A DNA stretch of 64,000 nucleotides from Azohydromonas sediminis (GCF_003574675.1 NZ_QOAZ01000007.1:62001-126000); one strand, 5' to 3'; shown: positions 35,808 through 46,346, numbered from the stretch's first letter. The notes: a model not told the origin generated them from the sequence alone. Program-made: numbers and translations.

Positions 35808-37046
35808 TCAGCCGGCGCCGCCGTTGGGGCGGCCCGCCGGTGCGCTGCCGGCCGCCGCCGGTGGGCGCGGTGCGCCACCGCCGACCTGCACGATGCGCAC
35901 CGGCACCGACGCCTCGCGCGCGATGCGCGCATGCCCGGCGGTGACGACGAGGTCGCCGTCGGCCACGCCCTGCAGCAGCTCGACCTTGCCCGGCAGGCGC
36001 ACACCGATGCGTGCCTCGATGCGCTGCGACACCTTGCCGTTCGGCCCGTCGACGACCTTGAACACGAACTGCCGATCGCCCTGCGGCACGAGCGCCTCCT
36101 CGGGCACGACGACGGCGCCGTCGCGGCTCGCGAACACGGTGCGCGTGCGCGCGAACATGCCCGACTTCAGCGTGCCGGCGGCGTTGTCGAGCCGCGCGCG
36201 CACGAGCAGCGACCGCCCGCCGGCGTCGACCTGCGCGTCGAGCGCCTCGATGCGCGCACGCAGCGTCTGCCCCGGCTGCGCGTCGAGCACGACTTCCACC
36301 GGCTGGCCGATGCGCACACGCGGGATGAAGCGCTCGGGCAGGCGGTAGTCGACCCACAGCGACGACGTGTCCTCGATCGCGACGAGGTCGGTGCCGTCCC
36401 GGACGTAGTCGCCGACGCTGACGCTGCGGATGCCGGCCTGGCCCGAGAACGGCGCGACAATGCGCATGCGCTCGAGCTGCGCGCGCGACAGCGCCACCTG
36501 CGCCTCGGCGACGTCGAGCGCGGCCTGGCTCTGGTCGACTGCGCTCTGGCTGACGAAGCCCTGCGCGAGCAGCTCGCGGTTGCGCTGCAGGTTGGTGCGC
36601 GCGATCGCCGCCTGTGCCTGCGCCTGCTGCAGCTGCGCGGCCTGCAGCCGGTCGTCGAGCTGCACGAGCAGCTGCCCCTGGCGCACGCGCTGGCCGTCGG
36701 CGAAGCCGAGCGCGACGACGCGCCCGCTGACCTCGGGGCGCAGCATCACCGCCTGCCGCGCGCGCAGCGAGCCGACGGCCGACGCCTCGTCGTCGATGCG
36801 CATCGCCGTCGCGCGACCGACCTCGACGACGGCCGGCCCGCCGGGACCGCCGGGCCCACCGCCGGCACCGGGCCGCGGCGCGCCGGCGGGCCCCGCCGCA
36901 CCGGGCGGCCCCGAAGTCACCGCACCGGGCGGCCCCGACGCCGCCGTGCTCGGCCCGGCCGCGGGGCCGCGGTGCTGGAACCACCATGCCGCGGCACCGG
37001 CCAGCGCGATGCCGACCACGGCCACCGAAACGTACAGCGCTTTCAC
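35808..37046 (-). CDS. RND efflux membrane fusion protein
   Basis: The 412-residue periplasmic adaptor has an N-terminal anchor, an unusual glycine/proline-rich linker at about residues 35-75, a lipoyl half-motif (RPEVSGRVVALGFADGQRVR), an alpha-hairpin (about 125-185), APFSGQAG as the second lipoyl half, and a beta-barrel. The GTG start at 37046 follows a GGAAGGA ribosome-binding site; an in-frame GTG lies six codons upstream. It is cotranscribed with the permease. Confidence 0.9.
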   Translation of the reverse strand: MKALYVSVAVVGIALAGAAAWWFQHRGPAAGPSTAASGPPGAVTSGPPGAAGPAGAPRPGAGGGPGGPGGPAVVEVGRATAMRIDDEASAVGSLRARQAVMLRPEVSGRVVALGFADGQRVRQGQLLVQLDDRLQAAQLQQAQAQAAIARTNLQRNRELLAQGFVSQSAVDQSQAALDVAEAQVALSRAQLERMRIVAPFSGQAGIRSVSVGDYVRDGTDLVAIEDTSSLWVDYRLPERFIPRVRIGQPVEVVLDAQPGQTLRARIEALDAQVDAGGRSLLVRARLDNAAGTLKSGMFARTRTVFASRDGAVVVPEEALVPQGDRQFVFKVVDGPNGKVSQRIEARIGVRLPGKVELLQGVADGDLVVTAGHARIAREASVPVRIVQVGGGAPRPPAAAGSAPAGRPNGGAG

Positions 37047-37139
37047 TTCGAAGCGTCCTTCCACGACGTCGCGGAGAAACGACCGCGACGCAAAGCGGAC
37101 AACTGTAGCGGCGATGCGTAAAGCGCGTGTTGCTGGCGG

Positions 37140-37592
37140 TCAGCGGGCGGCGGCGGCCGCCGCCGCGGCACCCCGGTTGGCCAGCGCGTCGGCGCGCTCG
37201 TTGCCCTCGTGGCCGGCGTGGCCCTTGACCCAGCGCCAGTGCACGTCGTGCTGCTGGCGCAGTGCATCAAGCCGCTGCCACAGCTCGACGTTCTTCACCG
37301 GCTTGCCGTCGGCGGTGCGCCAGCCGCGCTTCTTCCACGCCGGCATCCACTCCGTCATGCCCTTCTTGACGTATTCGCTGTCGGTGTGCACGGTGACGCG
37401 GCAGCGGCGCTTGAGCGCCGCGAGCGCCTCGATGACCGCGGTCAGCTCCATGCGGTTGTTCGTCGTCATCGCCTCGCCGCCGAAGAGCTCCTTCTCGTGC
37501 GAGCCCCAGCGGATCCACGCGCCCCAGCCTCCCGGTCCCGGGTTGCCCTTGCATGCGCCGTCGGTATAGATCGTCACCGTGTCGTCGCTCAT
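37140..37592 (-). CDS. rnhA: Ribonuclease HI
   Basis: The 150-residue enzyme begins with [18 protein letters not shown] and has [25 protein letters not shown] and the catalytic aspartate in NERADALAN, covering the Asp-Glu-Asp-Asp residues. It degrades RNA in RNA-DNA hybrids. Its start overlaps the stop of a methyltransferase gene (ATGA). Confidence 0.96.
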   Translation of the reverse strand: MSDDTVTIYTDGACKGNPGPGGWGAWIRWGSHEKELFGGEAMTTNNRMELTAVIEALAALKRRCRVTVHTDSEYVKKGMTEWMPAWKKRGWRTADGKPVKNVELWQRLDALRQQHDVHWRWVKGHAGHEGNERADALANRGAAAAAAAAR

Positions 37593-38452
37593 CGTCCCAC
37601 CTCGTCGCTCACCGCCTCGGCGCGCGTGCGCTGCGGCGTCGGGTGCCGGTTGGCGACGACGGCCGGCGCCGCCGCGACGCGCCGGCGCGCGTCCTTGGCC
37701 AGACCGACGAGACGCATGCCGCGCACCCGCTTGACCGCGATGAGCGAGTAGACGGCGCCGAACACCGGCCACCAGCGGTCGCCGGTGCGGTCCATCCAGC
37801 CGTCGCCCTGCAACCAGCGCGGCGACGCGACGGGCCACGCGTAGCAGCCGAAACGCCCGCCCTCCATCTCGAAGCTCAGCAACCGCAGCCAGTCGCGCAG
37901 CCGCCAGTAGCCGATGAACTCGCCGCTGCGCGGCAGGAAGGTGTCGCCGCGACCGCGCACGCGCCGCAGCCACTGGCCCGCACGCTGGCGCAGACCCCAC
38001 AGGCTCGCGCCGTTGAAGCCGAACACGACGAGGCGCCCCTCGGGCACCAGCACGCGCTCGACTTCGCGCAGCGTGTGGTGCGGGTCGCGCGCGAACTCGA
38101 GCGTGTGCGGCAGCACGACGAGGTCGATGCTGTGCGACGGAAACGGCAGCGCGTCGAAGTCGCACTGCAGCGCGACGGCAGCCCCTGGCACGCCCTGCGC
38201 GTCGTCGGACGGCGCCGGCAGCCGATGGTCGGCCGCACACCAGCGGTGCGGCATGCGGTTGCAGCGCAGCGCGTCGAGCTGGCACAGGCCCAGCTGCAGC
38301 GCGTGGAAGCCGAACAGGTCGGCGACGACCTGGTCGACGCGCGACTGCTCCCACGCGAGCAGGTAGCGCCCGGGCGGCGTGCGCAGCCAGGCGGCCAGCT
38401 CGTCGCCGCCGTGCGCGACAGGGCTCAACGCAGGCACGAAGGCGTGGTGCAT
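37589..38452 (-). CDS. SAM-dependent methyltransferase upstream of rnhA
   Basis: The 287-residue protein has a class I methyltransferase fold ([41 protein letters not shown]). The gene order methyltransferase-rnhA with divergent gloB is widely conserved in proteobacteria (yafS region of E. coli), and the substrate is unknown. It is coupled to rnhA by a four-base overlap. Confidence 0.85.
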   Translation of the reverse strand: MHHAFVPALSPVAHGGDELAAWLRTPPGRYLLAWEQSRVDQVVADLFGFHALQLGLCQLDALRCNRMPHRWCAADHRLPAPSDDAQGVPGAAVALQCDFDALPFPSHSIDLVVLPHTLEFARDPHHTLREVERVLVPEGRLVVFGFNGASLWGLRQRAGQWLRRVRGRGDTFLPRSGEFIGYWRLRDWLRLLSFEMEGGRFGCYAWPVASPRWLQGDGWMDRTGDRWWPVFGAVYSLIAVKRVRGMRLVGLAKDARRRVAAAPAVVANRHPTPQRTRAEAVSDEVGR

Positions 38453-38501
38453 GCCGGGCGACGCGCCGTCAGTCGCGGCGTGTTCGCGAGGGAGCGGTTT
38501 C

Positions 38502-38507
38502 TATAAT
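38502..38507 (+). promoter_or_regulatory. -10 box of gloB, possibly leaderless
   Basis: A consensus TATAAT ends 6 bases before the gloB ATG at 38514, which places the transcript start at or next to the A of the start codon. No good -35 box was seen. If used, the gloB message would lack a leader. Confidence 0.5.
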
Positions 38508-38513
38508 CCATCG

Positions 38514-39302
38514 ATGCCTCTCGAGCTGACCCCGCTGCCGGCGTTCGAAGACAACTACCTCTGGTTGCTCGTGCGCGGCCACGACGCGGTGGTCGTCGAT
38601 CCGGGCGATGCCATCCCGGTACGGCGTGCGCTCGAAGACCGCGGCCTCAGGCTGGCGGGTATTCTAGTGACGCACCACCACGGCGATCATGTCGGCGGCG
38701 TCGACGCGCTGCGCGCGCAGCTGCACGGCCCCGTGTGGGCGCCGGCGCGCGAGCGCATCGACGGTCCCGTCGTCGGCGTGAGTGACGGCGACGTCGTCTC
38801 GGTGCTCGGCATCGAGCTGCGCGTGATCGACGTGCCCGGCCACACCGCCGGCCATGTGGCCTATTACTGGCCCGGCGACGCGACGCAGGCGCCGCTGCTG
38901 TTCTGCGGCGACACGCTGTTCTCGGCCGGCTGCGGCCGCCTGTTCGAGGGCACGGCCGCGCAGATGCACGCCTCGCTGTCCAGGCTTGCGGCGCTGCCGG
39001 GGCCCACGCGCGTGTGCTGCGCGCACGAGTACACGCTGTCGAACCTGCGCTTCGCGCAGGCCGTCGAGCCCGACAATGCCGACATCGCGCACCACCGCGA
39101 GCGCTGCGAGGCGCTGCGGCGCGAAGGCCGCCCGACGTTGCCATCGACGATCGCGCTCGAGCGGCGCATCAACCCGTTCCTGCGCTGCGACGAGCCCGCC
39201 GTCGTGCGGGCCGCGCGCGCGCACGACGGCACGCTCGCCGCCGACGCGGATGCCGCCGAGGTCCTCGCCGTGCTGCGCGAATGGAAGAACCGATTCCGAT
39301 GA
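38514..39302 (+). CDS. gloB: Hydroxyacylglutathione hydrolase (glyoxalase II)
   Basis: The 262-residue enzyme starts LELTPLPAFEDNYLWLL and has the metal motif THHHGDHVGG, GHTAGHVAYY and FCGDTLFSAGCGRLFEGTA, all hallmark glyoxalase II residues. It hydrolyses S-lactoylglutathione to lactate and glutathione. Its stop overlaps the start of mltD (ATGA). Confidence 0.95.
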   Translation: MPLELTPLPAFEDNYLWLLVRGHDAVVVDPGDAIPVRRALEDRGLRLAGILVTHHHGDHVGGVDALRAQLHGPVWAPARERIDGPVVGVSDGDVVSVLGIELRVIDVPGHTAGHVAYYWPGDATQAPLLFCGDTLFSAGCGRLFEGTAAQMHASLSRLAALPGPTRVCCAHEYTLSNLRFAQAVEPDNADIAHHRERCEALRREGRPTLPSTIALERRINPFLRCDEPAVVRAARAHDGTLAADADAAEVLAVLREWKNRFR

Positions 39303-40876
39303 CCGACCCCTTCCGACTGCTGGCCGCACTGGCCGCCGCCCTCGCCTTGACCGCCTGCTCGACGCTGCTGCCAGAGCCGGTGCCCGTGGCCATCTCTGCG
39401 CCGGCGACGTCGCCCGCCAGTGCGCCGGTGCCCCCCGCCGCGCCCGCGGCCGCACCACCGCCCGTGACGTCTGCGGCGGCCGCGGTTGCGGCCGACAAGG
39501 CCGCCGAGGCGATCGACCCGCTGCGCCCCGACCGGCCGGTCGTCCTCGACGCGCCCGGCGCACGCGCCGACCTGTGGCAGCGCGTGCGCAACGGCTTCGC
39601 GGTGCCCGACCTCGACGACGAGCTCGTTGCCCGGCACGAGCGCTGGTACGCGAGCCGTCCCGACTACGTGCAGCGCATGACCGAGCGCGGTGGCCGCTAC
39701 CTGTTCCACATCGTCGAGGAAGTCGACCGCCGCGGACTGCCGATGGAGCTCGCGCTGCTGCCCTTCATCGAGAGCGCGTTCAACCCTCAGGCGCTGTCGT
39801 CGGCGCGCGCATCGGGCATCTGGCAGTTCATGCCCGCGACCGGGCGCGACTTCGACCTGCGGCAGAACCTGTTCCGTGACGACCGGCGCGACGTGCTCGC
39901 CTCCACGCGCGCCGCGCTCGACTACCTGACGCGGCTGTTCAACATGTTCGGCGACTGGCACCTCGCGCTGGCCGCCTACAACTGGGGCGAGGGCAACGTG
40001 CAGCGCGCGATCCGGCGCAACGAGGCGGCCGGGCTGCCGACCGACTACCTCAGCCTGCGCATGCCCGCCGAGACGCGCAACTACGTGCCCAAGCTGCAGG
40101 CGGTCAAGAACATCGTCGCCAACCCGGCTGCGTTCGGGCTGGCGCTGCAGCCGCTCGAGAACCACCCGTTCTTCCTCGCGGTGCCGATCGAGCGCGACAT
40201 CGACGTCGCGCTCGTCGTCGAGCTGGCCGGCATCACCGCCGAGGAGTTCCACCAGCTCAACCCGCAGCTGAACAAGCCGGTGATCCTCGCCGCCGGCACG
40301 CCGCAGGTGCTGCTGCCCTACGACAACGCCGGCGCGTTCGTGCGCCGCCTCGCCGCGCACCGCGGCCCGCTGGCGAGCTGGACGGCATGGACCGTGCCGC
40401 GCACCGTGCGTCCGGCCGAGGCCGCCAAGCTCGCCGGTGTCAGCGAGGCGCAGCTGGTGCAGATCAACCGCATCCCGGCGGGCATGCTCGTCAAGGCCGG
40501 CTCGACGCTGCTCGTGCCGCGCAGCGCGCAGCGCACGGCCGACGTGCCGGCGCAGGTCGCCGACAACGCCGTCATTGCGCTGACGCCCGAACGCCCGCCG
40601 CTGCGGCGCGTCGTCTACCGTGCGCGCGCGAACGACACCGTCGCCAGCGTCGCGCGCCGCTTCGGCCAGAGCGCCGCCAACGTCGCGCGCTGGAACGACG
40701 TCTCGACGAAGGCACGCTTCGCGCCCGGCGCGGCGGTCGTCGTCTACGTCCCGCAGACCACGACCGCGCGGGCACCGCGCAGCAGGGCCGCCAGCGCCGG
40801 CTCGACGCGCAGCGCCGCGAAGACCACGCCGCCGCCGCGCGCCGCGAAGGCACCGGCGCGGCGCCCGGCGCGCTGA
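39299..40876 (+). CDS. mltD: Membrane-bound lytic murein transglycosylase D
   Basis: The 525-residue lipoprotein has a lipobox LTAC (Cys20) and an alanine/proline linker, then a family-1 lytic transglycosylase domain. E158 in LLPFIESAFNPQA is the catalytic acid, followed by SGIWQFMPATG and LAAYNWGEGN. LysM-type peptidoglycan-binding repeats are seen at about residues 355-405 and 430-485. The C-terminus is basic and alanine-rich. It cleaves glycan strands to anhydro-muropeptides. Confidence 0.93.
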   Translation: MTDPFRLLAALAAALALTACSTLLPEPVPVAISAPATSPASAPVPPAAPAAAPPPVTSAAAAVAADKAAEAIDPLRPDRPVVLDAPGARADLWQRVRNGFAVPDLDDELVARHERWYASRPDYVQRMTERGGRYLFHIVEEVDRRGLPMELALLPFIESAFNPQALSSARASGIWQFMPATGRDFDLRQNLFRDDRRDVLASTRAALDYLTRLFNMFGDWHLALAAYNWGEGNVQRAIRRNEAAGLPTDYLSLRMPAETRNYVPKLQAVKNIVANPAAFGLALQPLENHPFFLAVPIERDIDVALVVELAGITAEEFHQLNPQLNKPVILAAGTPQVLLPYDNAGAFVRRLAAHRGPLASWTAWTVPRTVRPAEAAKLAGVSEAQLVQINRIPAGMLVKAGSTLLVPRSAQRTADVPAQVADNAVIALTPERPPLRRVVYRARANDTVASVARRFGQSAANVARWNDVSTKARFAPGAAVVVYVPQTTTARAPRSRAASAGSTRSAAKTTPPPRAAKAPARRPAR

Positions 40877-40897
40877 AGCCGCGCGCCGGGAGCGCGT

Positions 40898-41260
40898 TCA
40901 GTCACCGACGATCGCGTAAGTCTTCGTCAGCGGCTCCAGCACCTCGAACGAGCCGCGGAAGCCGGCCGGGATCACGATCGCCTCGCCCGGCCCGGCCTCC
41001 TCGAACGAGCCGTCGTCGGCGTGCACGCGGCAGCGCCCGGCCAGCACCGTGAACAGCTCGCGCTCGCCCGCGCCCATCTCGATGCGCCAGTGGCCGGGCT
41101 CGCAGCGCCACACGCCGACGTAGAGCCGCCCCGTCACGGCTTCGTCGACGAGGTTCCAGGTCTCGCGCTTCGGGTTGCCGCGCAGCAGCCGCTCGGGCTT
41201 CGGGTGATCGACCTCGGGCGTGCCGGGCATCGTGGCGTGCAGCTTGATCAGGCGGGTCAT
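40898..41260 (-). CDS. Cupin domain protein
   Basis: The 120-residue protein has a single cupin barrel with WRIEMGAGERELFTVLAGRC and a GPGEAIVIPAGFRGSFEV second motif, related to DUF861/ureidoglycine-type cupins. Metal-binding histidines are incomplete. It lies 11 bases after recR on the same strand. Function not assigned. Confidence 0.8.
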   Translation of the reverse strand: MTRLIKLHATMPGTPEVDHPKPERLLRGNPKRETWNLVDEAVTGRLYVGVWRCEPGHWRIEMGAGERELFTVLAGRCRVHADDGSFEEAGPGEAIVIPAGFRGSFEVLEPLTKTYAIVGD

Positions 41261-41271
41261 CTCGGTGTCCT

Positions 41272-41859
41272 TCAGCGTCGCTCGACGAGCGCGTGCGCGA
41301 TCGTCGACAGGTCCACGTATTCGAGTTCGCTGCCGGCGGGCACGCCACGCGCGAGCCGCGTGACCTTCAGCCCGCGCTCGCGCAGCGCCTGTGCCAGCAG
41401 GTGCGCCGTGGCCTCGCCCTCGGCGGTGAAGCTGGTCGCGAGGATCACCTCCTCGACGACGCCGTCGCCGGCGCGCTCGAGCAGCTCGGCCACGCCGATG
41501 TCGCGCGCGCCGACGCCGTCGAGCGGGCTCAGCCGCCCGAGCAGCACGAAGTACAGCCCGTGGTAGCTGCCGGTGCGCTCGAGCGCCGCCTGGTCGGCTG
41601 GCGACTCGACCACGCACAGCAGCCGCGCGTCGCGCTGCGCGTCGCGGCAGGTCTCGCACACCGGCTGCTCGCTGAACGTGTGGCAGCGCTGGCAGTGGCC
41701 GACCTTGTCGACGGCGTCGCGCAGCGCCTGCGCCAGCCGCAGCGCGCCGTCGCGGTCGTGCTGCAGCAGGTGGAACGCCATGCGCTGCGCCGACTTGACG
41801 CCCACACCCGGCAGCCGCCGCAGCGCCTCGACGAGCGCGTTCAGGCTCGACTCGGCCAC
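41272..41859 (-). CDS. recR: Recombination protein RecR
   Basis: The 195-residue protein has the N-terminal helix-hairpin-helix ([20 protein letters not shown]), the four-cysteine zinc finger [16 protein letters not shown] and a Toprim domain with VVESPAD. It works with RecF and RecO in gap repair. The order dnaX-ybaB-recR is a conserved bacterial cluster. Confidence 0.96.
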   Translation of the reverse strand: MAESSLNALVEALRRLPGVGVKSAQRMAFHLLQHDRDGALRLAQALRDAVDKVGHCQRCHTFSEQPVCETCRDAQRDARLLCVVESPADQAALERTGSYHGLYFVLLGRLSPLDGVGARDIGVAELLERAGDGVVEEVILATSFTAEGEATAHLLAQALRERGLKVTRLARGVPAGSELEYVDLSTIAHALVERR

Positions 41860-41953
41860 CGTCGCTCCCGGCGGGGTGTCACGGGGATCTCGCAGGCGTC
41901 GCGCACGGCACCGCCGCCTCCGGCCAGCCGCAGGCCGCTTCTGGCAGGCGCCA

Positions 41954-42280
41954 TCAGAACGGGAACTTCATCCCCGGCGGCAGCGGCAGCCCGGCCGTGA
42001 GCTTGCCCATCTTCTCCTGCGTCACTTCCTCGGCGCGGCGCACGCCGTCGTTGAACGCGGCGGCCACCAGGTCCTCGAGCATGTCCTTGTCGTCGGCGAG
42101 CAGGCTGGGGTCGATCACGACGCGCTTGACGTCGTGCTTGCACGTCATCACGACCTTCACGAGCCCGGCGCCGGACTGGCCCTCGACCTCGATCGATGCC
42201 AGCTCCTCCTGCGCGCGCCGCAGGTTGTCCTGCATCGCCTGCGCCTGCTTCATCAGGCCGGCCAGCTGGTTCTTCATCAT
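41954..42280 (-). CDS. ybaB: YbaB/EbfC nucleoid-associated protein
   Basis: The 108-residue protein has the family start [19 protein letters not shown] and the conserved [20 protein letters not shown]. It forms DNA-binding dimers. It lies between dnaX (19 bases away) and recR. Confidence 0.94.
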   Translation of the reverse strand: MMKNQLAGLMKQAQAMQDNLRRAQEELASIEVEGQSGAGLVKVVMTCKHDVKRVVIDPSLLADDKDMLEDLVAAAFNDGVRRAEEVTQEKMGKLTAGLPLPPGMKFPF

Positions 42281-42299
42281 CGTCGGGCTCCTCGAACGG

Positions 42300-44135
42300 T
42301 CAATGGGTCTGATGGGGCTTGATCGACCCCGGCACGATGCGCGCGGTCGGGAACTGCGACATCAGCTGCTGCACGACGGGGTCGTTGTGAATGATCTGCT
42401 CGGCCTCGCGCTGGCGGCGCTCGCGCTCGGCCGCGTCGCGCAGCGCCGGCGAGTCGGCGGGCGCGCCGGCCTCGACCTCGAGGCGCAGCGCGTGGCCCAG
42501 GTGCTCGGCGAGCGCCGCCTGCAGCTTGTCGCGAGGCGGCGCCGTGCGCAGCGACTCGCGCGCGACGCGCAGGCGCCACACCGGCGGCGTCGCGCGCTCG
42601 TCGACGGCGACGAGCTCGGACTGCAGCGCGAGCTCGCGCGCGAGCGCGCCGATGGCTTGCCTGCGGTCGAGCTCGGCGACGACGGCGGCCCAGCGCTCGC
42701 CGAGCGCCGTCGGCACGAGCGTGGCCGGCGCAGCGGCCGAGGCGACGGCCGCTGCGGCGGTCGGCACACTCGGCCGCGATGGCGGCGGCGCCGGCGCCGC
42801 GGCGCGCGCGGCGTCCAGATCGCCGTCGTCCCACGGCGGCGGGCCGTCGTCGGGCGACGTCGCCGGCGATGGCTGCGGTGCCGCATCGCGCCGTGCAGAC
42901 GCCGGCGGCGCGGCGCCGCGCGACGCGGCAGCCGCCGGCGGCGGGGCCAGCGTCGCGCGTGCCGCCGACGCCGCACGCAGCGGCGCGGCCGCCGGACGGC
43001 CCCCGTCGGGCGTGGCGGCCGCGCGCGGCGCACCCCCGGCCGGGGCGAACGCGAACAGCCGCAGCAGCGTCATCGTCAGCCCGGCGTACTCGTCGGGCGC
43101 CAGCGCGAGCTCGTTGCGGCCGTGGATCGAGAGGCTGTAGAGCAGCTGCGTCTCGTCGGGCGGCAGCACGGCGGCCAGTGTGCGCGCCGCGGCGGTGTCG
43201 GGGTCGCTCGCATCGAGCGCGTCGGGCACCGCCTGCACGACGGCCATCTGCTGCAGCAGCATCGCCATCTGCTCGAGCGTCGCCGACGCCGACAGGCCGT
43301 GCTCACGCAGCGCGTCGACCTCGGCGAGCACCGCCGCGCCGTCGCGGCGCGCGAGCGCCTCGACGAGCCGCTCGGCGTGGCCGCGGTCGACGCTGCCGAG
43401 CATCGCGCGCACGTTGGCCTCGGTCACGGTGCCGCCGCCGTAGGCGATCGCCTGGTCGGTGAGCGAAAGCGCGTCGCGCATCGAGCCGCGCGCCGCGCGC
43501 GCGAGCAGCCGCAGCGCCGCCGGCTCGGCCGCGACGTGCTCGGCGTCGAGCACGCGCGCGAGATGCTCGTGCACGACCTCGGGCGCGATCGGCCGCAGGT
43601 TGAACTGCAGGCAGCGCGACAGCACCGTCGGCAGCATCTTCTCGGGGTCGGTCGTCGCGAGCACGAACTTGAGGTACTCGGGCGGCTCCTCGAGCGTCTT
43701 CAGCAGCGCGTTGAACGACTCCTTCGTCAGCTGGTGCGCCTCGTCGATCATGAAGACCTTGAAGCGCCCGACGCTGGGCTTGTAGGCCGCGCGTTCGAGC
43801 AGGTCGCGGATCTCGTCGATGCCGCGGTTGCTCGCCGCGTCGAGCTCGACGTAGTCCATGTAGCGGTCGGCGTCGATCTCGGTGCACGCCTGGCACACGC
43901 CGCACGGGTGCGCCGTGATGCCGCCGCTGCCGTCGGGGCCGGTGCAGTTCAGGCTCTTCGCGAGGATGCGCGACACCGTGGTCTTGCCGATGCCGCGCGT
44001 GCCGGTGAACAGGTACGCGTGGTGCAGACGCTGGCGCTCGAGCGCGTTCGTCAGCGCGCGCACCACCGCCTCCTGCCCCACCATCTGCTCGAACGAGCGC
44101 GGCCGGTACTTGCGCGCGAGGACCACGTAGGACAT
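42300..44135 (-). CDS. dnaX: DNA polymerase III subunits gamma and tau
   Basis: The 611-residue clamp-loader ATPase begins [20 protein letters not shown] and has Walker A in GTRGIGKTT, the zinc-binding CGVCQAC and SEN-type sensor residues. A long alanine/proline-rich linker precedes the C-terminal tau domain. The ATG at 44135 is preferred over the ATG three codons upstream by family convention. No A-rich slippery site for a gamma frameshift was noticed. Confidence 0.95.
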   Translation of the reverse strand: MSYVVLARKYRPRSFEQMVGQEAVVRALTNALERQRLHHAYLFTGTRGIGKTTVSRILAKSLNCTGPDGSGGITAHPCGVCQACTEIDADRYMDYVELDAASNRGIDEIRDLLERAAYKPSVGRFKVFMIDEAHQLTKESFNALLKTLEEPPEYLKFVLATTDPEKMLPTVLSRCLQFNLRPIAPEVVHEHLARVLDAEHVAAEPAALRLLARAARGSMRDALSLTDQAIAYGGGTVTEANVRAMLGSVDRGHAERLVEALARRDGAAVLAEVDALREHGLSASATLEQMAMLLQQMAVVQAVPDALDASDPDTAAARTLAAVLPPDETQLLYSLSIHGRNELALAPDEYAGLTMTLLRLFAFAPAGGAPRAAATPDGGRPAAAPLRAASAARATLAPPPAAAASRGAAPPASARRDAAPQPSPATSPDDGPPPWDDGDLDAARAAAPAPPPSRPSVPTAAAAVASAAAPATLVPTALGERWAAVVAELDRRQAIGALARELALQSELVAVDERATPPVWRLRVARESLRTAPPRDKLQAALAEHLGHALRLEVEAGAPADSPALRDAAERERRQREAEQIIHNDPVVQQLMSQFPTARIVPGSIKPHQTH

Positions 44136-44196
44136 GCGGGTCATTCTACGGGTCGCCCCCTGCCCGAGGCGGCGCAGCCACCGCTGCGGCGACGCC

Positions 44197-44202
44197 GATA
44201 AT
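44197..44202 (+). promoter_or_regulatory. -10 box of the PurM-family gene, possibly leaderless
   Basis: GATAAT ends 7 bases before the ATG at 44210, so transcription should begin at about the start codon, as at gloB. No convincing -35 hexamer was seen. Confidence 0.4.
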
Positions 44203-44209
44203 GCCCGCC

Positions 44210-45325
44210 ATGTCCAGCGCCCCCGCCACCCCCCTGACCTACCACCAGGCCGGCGTCGACTACGACGTGATCGACCCGCTGAAGGTGGCCGCGCAGCGCG
44301 CCGCTGCCGCCACCGCGGCGAACCTCGCGCCGCACGGCATGGCCGAGGTCGCCGCGTCGCGCGGCGAGTCGGCCTTCGTCGTCGACGCCGGCCCGTTCTA
44401 CCTCGCGAGCATCGTCGAGTGCCTGGGCAGCAAGGCGCTGGTGGCCGACGAGATGGCGCGGCTGACGGGCCGCTCGTACTACGACGGCATCGCGCAGGAC
44501 ACGATCGCGATGGCCGTCAACGACCTGATCACGGTCGGCGCGACGCCGCTCGTCGTGCAGGCCTACTGGGCCGCCGGCGGCAGCGAGTGGTTCGGCGACG
44601 CGCAGCGCGCGCAGGCGCTCGTCGACGGCTGGAAGCACGCGTGCGACACCTGCGGCGTCGCGTGGGGCGGCGGCGAGACGCCGGCGCTCGCGGGCATCGT
44701 CGAGTCGGGCCGCATCGACCTCGCCGCGTCGTGTACCGGCATCGTGCAGCCGAAGTCGCGCCTGAGCCTGGGCGAGCGGCTCGCGCCGGGCGACGCCATC
44801 GTGCTGCTGGCCTCCAGCGGCATCCACGCCAACGGCCTGACGCTGGCGCGCAAGCTCGTCGAAAGGCTGCCGCAGGGCTACCTGACGCCGGTCACGTCGA
44901 CGCTGAACTACGGCGAGGCGCTGCTCGCGCCGACGGTGCTGTACGCGCCGGTCACCGAGGCGCTCGCGAAGGCCGGCGTCGCGGTGCACTACGCGGCCAA
45001 CGTCACCGGCCACGGCTGGCGCAAGCTGATGCGCCACCCGGCCGCGCTGACCTACCGCCTGCACACCGTGCCCGACGTGCCGCCGGTGCTGCGCTTCGTG
45101 CAGCAGCACGCGCAGCTCGACGACCGCGAGGCCTACGGCACGTTCAACATGGGCGCCGGCTTCGCGCTGTACGTCGCCGCCGGCGACGCGGCGCGCGTCG
45201 TCGAGGTGTCGCGCGCGCTGGGCATCGAGGCCTGGGTCGCCGGTACCGTCGAGGCCGGCCCGAGGCAGGTGCTGATCGAACCGCTGGGCGTGCGCTTCGG
45301 CGCCGACGAGCTGCAGCTGCGCTGA
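44210..45325 (+). CDS. PurM-family (AIR synthase-related) protein
   Basis: The 371-residue protein has the PurM fold: YHQAGVDYDVIDPLK, GIAQDTIAMAVNDLITVGA, GGGETPALAGI, SSGIHANGLTLARKL and NVTGHGWRKLMR. These cover the ATP-binding and formylglycinamidine ribotide-binding positions of aminoimidazole ribotide synthase. The N-terminal region differs from canonical PurM, which suggests a paralogue of uncertain substrate or an alternative AIR synthase. The ATG at 44210 is favoured by the -10 box; a second ATG lies at 44201. Confidence 0.78.
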   Translation: MSSAPATPLTYHQAGVDYDVIDPLKVAAQRAAAATAANLAPHGMAEVAASRGESAFVVDAGPFYLASIVECLGSKALVADEMARLTGRSYYDGIAQDTIAMAVNDLITVGATPLVVQAYWAAGGSEWFGDAQRAQALVDGWKHACDTCGVAWGGGETPALAGIVESGRIDLAASCTGIVQPKSRLSLGERLAPGDAIVLLASSGIHANGLTLARKLVERLPQGYLTPVTSTLNYGEALLAPTVLYAPVTEALAKAGVAVHYAANVTGHGWRKLMRHPAALTYRLHTVPDVPPVLRFVQQHAQLDDREAYGTFNMGAGFALYVAAGDAARVVEVSRALGIEAWVAGTVEAGPRQVLIEPLGVRFGADELQLR

Positions 45326-45345
45326 ACGCGCGCAGACGCCGCCAG

Positions 45346-46234
45346 TCAGCGCGCTGTGGCCTGCATGCGCGCCAGCTCGCGCCGCTTCATCGCGAGGTAC
45401 TCGTCGCGCTCGAGCTCCTTGAGCTGGCGCGGATGGCGCTCGACCAGCGCCCACCAGGTCTGCAGCCGTGCCTCGGGCTGCTGTGCCGGCGGCAGCGTAC
45501 TCGTCGCGAGCAGCGCCTCGATCGCGTAGTGGTAGCGCAGCGCGTTGCGCTCGACGATGCCGCGCAGCCCGCCGACGTACACCGGCCGGCCGTCGCTGCG
45601 CCGGCCGACGACGGTGAACCCGACCTTGTCGCGGCCGATCGTCGCGAGGTAGGTCGACATCGCGACGCGCGCCAGCGCGCCGTGGCGGTAGGCGTAGGTC
45701 ATGTGCACGAAGCTCGTGCGCTCGTCGAGCGGCGTCGCCTCGAAGTCGATGCGTTAGTCGCACGTGCCCAGCGGGCCGCTGGGCACGTGCAGCTGCACGC
45801 GCAGATAGTCAGTCGGCGTGGCTGTCGGCGACAGCGAAGCGGAAGTCGACGCGGTAGGCGTCGACCGGCGGCTGGTCGACCTTGCGACCGATCGATACCG
45901 TCACGCGCGCGTCGTGCGGCGCGTCGCTGCTGCGGCAGCCCTTGACGTTCTGGTGCAGCATCAGCGCGTCGCACCACGCCGCAGGCTGCACCAGCAGCTC
46001 GCGCAGCGGCACGAACGGGTGGGCGACGACGGCCGACACCTCGCCGCGCGACGCGCCGTCGGTGTGCCACGACTCCAGCACCAGCGGACGCGGGAACACG
46101 CTGCGCGCCAGCGCCTCGCCGAGCGCCGCGTGCCGCGAGCGCAGCGCCGCCGCGTCCTGCGCGACGCACGCCGGACTCAGCGCCATCGCGATCCCCCCGA
46201 GCACCGCAGCCCATCGGGCGCGCATCGTCGTCAT
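45346..46234 (-). pseudogene. Decayed gene for a secreted hypothetical protein, two lesions
   Basis: The reading frame begins at 46234 with a signal peptide (ending SPACVAQ) and runs to a stop at 45809 (ADSHAD-stop). The next phase continues as YLRVQLHVPSGPLGTCD, then has an in-frame TAA (45754-45756), then runs on to 45346 (VGFTVVGRRSDGRPVYVGGL and LKELERDEYLAMKRRE). The shift falls exactly at a GACTGACT duplication (45807-45814), which adds four bases. The TAA replaces what should be tyrosine (TAC). Rejoining the pieces gives a single protein of about 295 residues that resembles a hypothetical family in related bacteria. With two separate lesions, sequencing error is unlikely. Confidence 0.8.
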
Positions 46235-46346
46235 CGTCGTGCCTGCTGCCGTCGGCGTCGCGCGCCAATCTACGCCAGATCGGGGCCGCTGCGCCGCTCG
46301 CGAGGCCGGCGCAGCCCGGGCAGCGGCTCGGCGCCGACCCGTCACC

